IMG/VR virus record: IMGVR_UViG_3300008259_002295
Span: 1 to 22,847 of that record
DNA from: a virus
Reading direction: 5' to 3' (one strand)
DNA length: 22,847 nucleotides
This document shows, in pieces, positions 20,158 through 22,847 of the stretch. The translations under genes and the position numbers were made by a program. The notes under the pieces are model-generated. The model saw only the letters and a program-made list of their open reading frames with translations, ran no database searches and was not told the DNA's origin. Numbering within the stretch: the first letter of the stretch is position 1; the number at the start of each line of letters is the position of its first letter.

Positions 20158-20502
20158 TCATCGGACCCAGATAGTTTGGCATTTATCTGTAGCGCCCTTT
20201 GGAGCGTTACACATATAACCTTTCCACGCCTTTCCTTGGGCGTTCACACCTTCACGGTATGTCATTGAGCCGTGCTTGCAGGTGTTTGCTGATGGCTGGA
20301 CTGCTGGTGCAGCACCTGAAACGGACGCAGGAGATCCAGCGCCTCGAAAGGTATCAGCAGTTGATGTAATGAGCGCAGATACCATTGACAAGTCTGTAAG
20401 ACCTGACTCTAATTCACGCACATCTGTTGCATAAAGATTGATAAGAGTTCCATCTGGCAACTTGTAGTTGATTTGGAACTTTGTCGAATCTGGTGCAGCC
20501 AT
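20158..20502 (-). CDS. Hypothetical phage protein with Cys-rich C-terminus (114 aa)
   Basis: The N-terminal part (FQINYKLPDGTLINLYAT) is beta-like, followed by a helix. Residues 54-72 form a Gly/Ala/Pro linker. The C-terminus carries CKHGSMTYREGVNAQGKAWK, then YMCNAPKG and DKCQTIWVR, with C75, C97 and C107 plus H77 as a possible zinc site. Similar C-terminal segments (CxHG...KxWKGYxC...C...W) occur in phage proteins near recombination or ssDNA-binding genes in my recollection; the function is not established. The stop of the gene is just before the WhiB start. ATG at 20502 has GGAGG-type sequence overlapping the previous stop. Confidence 0.72.
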   Translation of the reverse strand: MAAPDSTKFQINYKLPDGTLINLYATDVRELESGLTDLSMVSALITSTADTFRGAGSPASVSGAAPAVQPSANTCKHGSMTYREGVNAQGKAWKGYMCNAPKGATDKCQTIWVR

Positions 20503-21441
20503 TTACTTTCCTCCAGTCTGTTTAATGGAAAGCCTTGCGCTTTCCTTTCCTTGCTTCATCGGTACATAACCCAGTGCTTTTTCCACTGCATCTTTATCTA
20601 CCGTATTACTCTGGATAGTAGACCACTTGATCTCTACGCCAGTGTGAGTAACTCCAGTTATACCCAGCAAAGTCTCACGTATCTCTGATTTCTTTGATTC
20701 CAACTTCTTGATTTCCTCATCAAGTTGTAGGTAATGCAGAGCATTGTTACCTGCTTCAGGATTTTCGATTATCTCTAATTCAGTTTTTGTACGTTCTTTT
20801 TTTAGACCAACGCATCCCATCTCACCAGAGGCGTCATAGTATTTGCAATAAAACTTACAATAACTCTCGTCCCTTTCAGGAGCGGGAGCTGAGTCCGATG
20901 TCTTAATTGCTTCTAACCAGTTGAGCGCCTCTAGCGCGATGGTCTCGTCATAGGGTTCGGAATGTACAACGACATCACGTTCATCCCCATCACGAGGTAT
21001 GGCTACTAGGTTCACGTTCTGGACCTTCCCCAAGCCAGACTTAGAAATCAGGTAGCCATAGACCTGTACTTGCCAACGTTGCTGTTGTGACGGGAAGTAG
21101 TTAAGGTTCTTATTCTTAACTGTCTTCCAGTCGATAACATCACCTGTCCCAGGAATGAAGCAGTCTACGTGCGCTTTCATCCCGTTGTGTTCAACAGTTT
21201 GTTCAAGCAACACATCCTTGTTATCAGCAAGGCTGGCCTCTATGGCAGCGTGGATTGCCGTTCCCATTATCGCTGCGAGCTTTAGCTCATTGTCATTGGT
21301 CTCAGGTTGATTGTTCAGCCTGTACCAAACCTTACGTCGACAGCCACCGAGTTCTGATGGACCTATCTGAACTTGCGTGGATCGCCCACGCTTATTCTCC
21401 TTCTCGTGAAGAGCTTTAATAAGTAGTTCTTTTATATCCAT
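20503..21441 (-). CDS. Cas4/RecB-like Fe-S exonuclease (about 312 aa)
   Basis: The nuclease core shows GTAIHAAIEASL (H64 from the chosen start), then AHVDCFIPGTG (D93) and DVIDWKTVK (D104, K106), followed by QVYGYLI. Four Cys in the Cas4/AddB arrangement (C34 in GGCRR, then C195, C199 and C210 near YCKFYC and MGC) suggest an Fe-S cluster. Such enzymes resect DNA ends for recombination or replication. I prefer ATG 21441, preceded by AGGG at six bases. ATG 21456 would add five residues but lacks a ribosome site. The C-terminal 100 residues are helical (EEIKKLESKKSEIRETL). Confidence 0.85.
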   Translation of the reverse strand: MDIKELLIKALHEKENKRGRSTQVQIGPSELGGCRRKVWYRLNNQPETNDNELKLAAIMGTAIHAAIEASLADNKDVLLEQTVEHNGMKAHVDCFIPGTGDVIDWKTVKNKNLNYFPSQQQRWQVQVYGYLISKSGLGKVQNVNLVAIPRDGDERDVVVHSEPYDETIALEALNWLEAIKTSDSAPAPERDESYCKFYCKYYDASGEMGCVGLKKERTKTELEIIENPEAGNNALHYLQLDEEIKKLESKKSEIRETLLGITGVTHTGVEIKWSTIQSNTVDKDAVEKALGYVPMKQGKESARLSIKQTGGK

Positions 21442-21620
21442 CCGTTGCCCTGCCATCTAGTAAAGGTTATGTTGAAGAATAGCAAGTTAATCTGCAAAAC
21501 TCTAGCCAGCATCTTTAGTGGCTGATAATCATTGATGTGGTAATAATCAATACCTAATGCCCAGTTATTCAAGTGGTGTGCATTGATATGCACTGTCCAC
21601 ACTTTCCAATCTTTCCTCAC
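21432..21620 (-). CDS. Small hypothetical protein (62 aa)
   Basis: GTG at 21620 forms a GTGA overlap with the proteasome-like stop. Residues begin MRKDWKVWTVHINAHHLNNW and contain ALGIDYYHINDYQP and QINLLFFNITFTRW. The protein is rich in aromatics, His and Asn, with no typical membrane span; the LLFFNI segment is short. Similar short proteins appear in phages near replication genes in my recollection. It overlaps the nuclease start. Function is unknown. Confidence 0.7.
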   Translation of the reverse strand: MRKDWKVWTVHINAHHLNNWALGIDYYHINDYQPLKMLARVLQINLLFFNITFTRWQGNGWI

Positions 21621-22183
21621 GATAACTCCCGTCTCTGTACAACAAACTGTACTGGCGGGTGTGTATTAACGTCAAGCACCGCCGAGATTGCCATAGCTTT
21701 TCGGGCGTGTCGCTCTGTGTTTACAATAGTGAGATTGTCAGCCACACCATAGAGATAACCAAGAGCGAAAGCACCACCCGACCCCAGACCGTAGAGTCCC
21801 ACGTCTGATTGGATGAACGATAGGTCCGTCGCAATATGGAAGAGGTTGCCATCAAACGAAACAAGGTAGTCGAACCCTGCGTCTTTTTCTTTTGTCGCTT
21901 CAAACGGGTCATAGTTATTCTCCTTAAACGCCGTGAGTATGGACGGCAAGACTTTCTTGCCCATCCACTGCACCGGATCTGCCCCTTTGTAATTCGGCGG
22001 AGACCAGTTGTAAGCAAGGATGTCACCAGGACGTGAGTCACCAGTGATTCCCAGCAGATACTTACCGACGTGAATTATCTTCGGAGTGGATGTACTGACA
22101 GTCCTCAAGTTATCTTCAGTTATCTGACTATCAGCAGCCATTACCACTCTGTCATCTAGCTGAATACCTATCAGAGTTGTCAT
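21617..22183 (-). CDS. Proteasome beta/HslV-like Ntn hydrolase (188 aa)
   Basis: The start MTTLIGIQLDDRVVMAADSQ matches the N-terminus of mature proteasome beta or HslV subunits. After removal of Met the first residue is Thr, the usual catalytic nucleophile, with no propeptide. The Asp at mature position 17 (AADS) and Lys at 34 (TPKIIHVG) fit the usual charge-relay residues within one position. GLGSGGAFALG near 131-141 matches the Ntn glycine-rich turn. A phage protease of this type could degrade host proteins or act in self-assembly. It is the first gene of the leftward operon. A -10-like TAAGAT lies nine bases before ATG, so the message may be leaderless. Being distantly related, a non-peptidase Ntn enzyme is possible. 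Confidence 0.85.
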   Translation of the reverse strand: MTTLIGIQLDDRVVMAADSQITEDNLRTVSTSTPKIIHVGKYLLGITGDSRPGDILAYNWSPPNYKGADPVQWMGKKVLPSILTAFKENNYDPFEATKEKDAGFDYLVSFDGNLFHIATDLSFIQSDVGLYGLGSGGAFALGYLYGVADNLTIVNTERHARKAMAISAVLDVNTHPPVQFVVQRRELS

Positions 22184-22197
22184 AGTTCACAATCTTA
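22184..22197 (-). promoter_or_regulatory. Candidate leaderless promoter of the leftward replication operon
   Basis: On the minus strand TAAGAT lies at 22197-22192, ending nine bases before the ATG at 22183. A transcript starting six to seven bases further would begin almost at the start codon. No ribosome site is visible between, which fits leaderless translation, common in actinobacteria. No clear -35 element is seen; a perfect dyad occupies that place. Confidence 0.5.
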
Positions 22198-22210
22198 CTT
22201 TCCCTACGGC

Positions 22211-22229
22211 GTGTCGCACCAAGCGACAC
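22211..22229. promoter_or_regulatory. Perfect dyad upstream of the protease promoter (operator candidate)
   Basis: GTGTCGC (22211-22217) and GCGACAC (22223-22229) are a perfect seven-base inverted repeat with a five-base loop ACCAA. It lies 28-46 bases upstream of the ATG at 22183, over the expected -35 region. It could be the binding site of an activator or repressor, or an RNA hairpin for the other strand. Confidence 0.45.
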
Positions 22230-22279
22230 ACCTACTTTGATTACAATATCGGAGCGAAGCGGAGATAAAAACAAACAGA

Positions 22280-22299
22280 GGGCCGCTTGTCGGCGGCCC
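22280..22299 (-). terminator. Stem-loop, leftward terminator candidate
   Basis: GGGCCGC (22280-22286) pairs with GCGGCCC (22293-22299) around a six-base loop. On the minus strand the stem is followed, after four bases, by TTTGTTTTTATC, an acceptable T-rich tail. This would insulate the replication operon from upstream transcription. It may also lie in the 5' leader of the plus-strand gene. Confidence 0.55.
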
Positions 22300-22312
22300 G
22301 ATAAACCATACA

Positions 22313-22540
22313 GTGCGGTTCCGTCTACCAAGGCTGCGAAAAAATAGCCTACCACCGATACAGGCATCTGACCTGCGGTCCATAGGACCGACCCATCAGT
22401 GCGTCTGTGGTTGTACAGTCTTCACCACGTATGTTCAATTCGATAACTATGAGATCTGCTGGTATGGCCTTGATGTTGAATGTGCCAACTGTGGCAACTT
22501 ACTCAAAGCTCCTTGCCCGATAGACAAACCAGAGGAATAA
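22313..22540 (+). CDS. Zinc-ribbon protein (75 aa)
   Basis: The start is GTG at 22313, with no good ribosome site, and the first residues MRFRLPRLRKNSLPPIQ are basic. The pattern CVCGC at 30-34 and C57-x2-C60 in VECANCG gives a zinc ribbon, with FDNYEICWYGLD between. I recall similar actinophage proteins with a LRSxGPTH-C-x-CG start to the ribbon. A TACAAT -10-like element is at 22242-22247. Function is unknown. It is the only plus-strand gene at this end, between two minus-strand units. Confidence 0.72.
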   Translation: MRFRLPRLRKNSLPPIQASDLRSIGPTHQCVCGCTVFTTYVQFDNYEICWYGLDVECANCGNLLKAPCPIDKPEE

Positions 22541-22548
22541 AAAAAGAA

Positions 22549-22568
22549 CCCCACCGTTTCCGGTGGGG
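22549..22568 (-). terminator. Rho-independent terminator
   Basis: CCCCACCG (22549-22556) and CGGTGGGG (22561-22568) form a perfect eight-base stem with a TTTC loop. On the minus strand it is followed by TTCTTTTTTT, a strong T-tract for the holin-like gene. On the plus strand the tail is weaker (CCTTTGC), but it also lies right after the zinc-ribbon gene. Confidence 0.85.
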
Positions 22569-22594
22569 CCTTTGCTCGCAGCCTGCTCTACAAA

Positions 22595-22819
22595 TTACTT
22601 ATGAGCAGCGTCGTACTTTCTTCCGAACTCTGCCTCAGCCTTATCTGCCCACTTAACAATAGGCGCGGTAAGACCTCCAATGAGGATTGCATATTCTGGA
22701 GCGATGTCAGTAACAATAGCGATAGCCATAGTTGCTGCTGATGCGAGAACAGCACGGAGATAAGACTTAAATACAGCCTTGAACTCTTTGCTCTTCAACT
22801 TCTTTACGAGCTTCTTCAT
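22595..22819 (-). CDS. Holin-like small membrane protein (74 aa)
   Basis: The first 20 residues are basic (MKKLVKKLKSKEFKAVFKS). Two hydrophobic stretches follow, at about 20-37 (YLRAVLASAATMAIAIVT) and 42-56 (EYAILIGGLTAPIVKW). The tail is charged (ADKAEAEFGRKYDAAHK). Length, two spans and a charged tail fit small phage holins, though the basic end is N-terminal and more than one small membrane protein family has this shape. ATG at 22819 follows AGGAAAGGAAAG. A terminator lies downstream. Confidence 0.65.
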   Translation of the reverse strand: MKKLVKKLKSKEFKAVFKSYLRAVLASAATMAIAIVTDIAPEYAILIGGLTAPIVKWADKAEAEFGRKYDAAHK

Positions 22820-22847
22820 TACTTTCCTTTCCTGAATAAGGACACAA

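Noticed and set aside
19608-20182. Minus-strand frames of 90 and 81 aa overlapping the helicase and WhiB genes
   Set aside because: The WhiB and Walker-motif frames are clearly the coding ones. The others carry no conserved pattern.

Overview
The window looks like part of the genome of a tailed double-stranded DNA phage (Caudoviricetes) of an actinobacterial host. The host inference rests on a complete WhiB-type Fe-S regulator gene (19893-20153) and a proteasome-type Ntn hydrolase (21617-22183). The moderate GC content, dense packing and general protein style resemble phages of freshwater actinobacteria, which is inference only. No integrase, repressor, tRNA or CRISPR array was seen. The lytic-type gene content suggests a virulent phage, but the window is not a whole genome.

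Layout. (1) 1-11560, all on the minus strand: the packaging and virion module, read right to left. It runs large terminase, portal, a 43-aa basic peptide, two small proteins, a 1564-aa putative internal virion protein, two unassigned virion-type proteins, and the first codons of another gene cut by the window edge. No major capsid, protease or tail gene is recognisable, so they probably lie beyond position 1. (2) 11561-12177: a 617-base divergent intergenic region with a GC-rich island of inverted repeats, three further tandem dyads, two perfect DnaA boxes in a 21-bp direct repeat, and a short structured leader. It is the best origin and regulatory candidate in the window. (3) 12178-15718, plus strand: 16 small genes packed with overlapping stops and starts. 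They include two small zinc-binding proteins, two single-span membrane miniproteins, a secreted lytic transglycosylase-like lysin and, last, a Mom-family DNA-modification acyltransferase. A strong terminator at 15728-15766 closes the operon. (4) 15765-22183, minus strand: an early or replication operon. From promoter-proximal to distal it encodes the Ntn hydrolase, a 62-aa protein, a Cas4/RecB-like nuclease, a 114-aa protein, WhiB, a DnaB/RecA-like ATPase, a Holliday-junction-resolvase-like nuclease, an 81-aa protein, a 58-aa Cys-rich protein, a primase split into CHC2 and TOPRIM genes, an Nmad1/DUF1599-like protein, a 45-aa protein, a sigma-like protein, a second PD-(D/E)XK-type nuclease and an FmdB zinc ribbon. 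(5) 22184-22847: a divergent regulatory gap, a plus-strand zinc-ribbon gene and a minus-strand holin-like membrane protein, separated by a terminator.

How the genes work together. Region 4 supplies primer synthesis, unwinding, end processing and junction resolution, with WhiB and the sigma-like protein as likely regulators of phage or host transcription. Region 3 appears to carry host-takeover and DNA-protection functions plus a lysis enzyme. Region 1 packages and builds the virion. The most notable points are: a terminase that appears to lack the ATPase core between Walker B and the coupling motif; a Mom-type modifier in the same phage as an Nmad1-like protein and small zinc fingers; a phage proteasome-type protease with a ready-made N-terminal Thr; a two-gene overlapping primase; a signal-bearing lysin overlapping its upstream neighbour by 143 nt; and a 32-bp duplicated gene junction flanking a zinc-ribbon gene.
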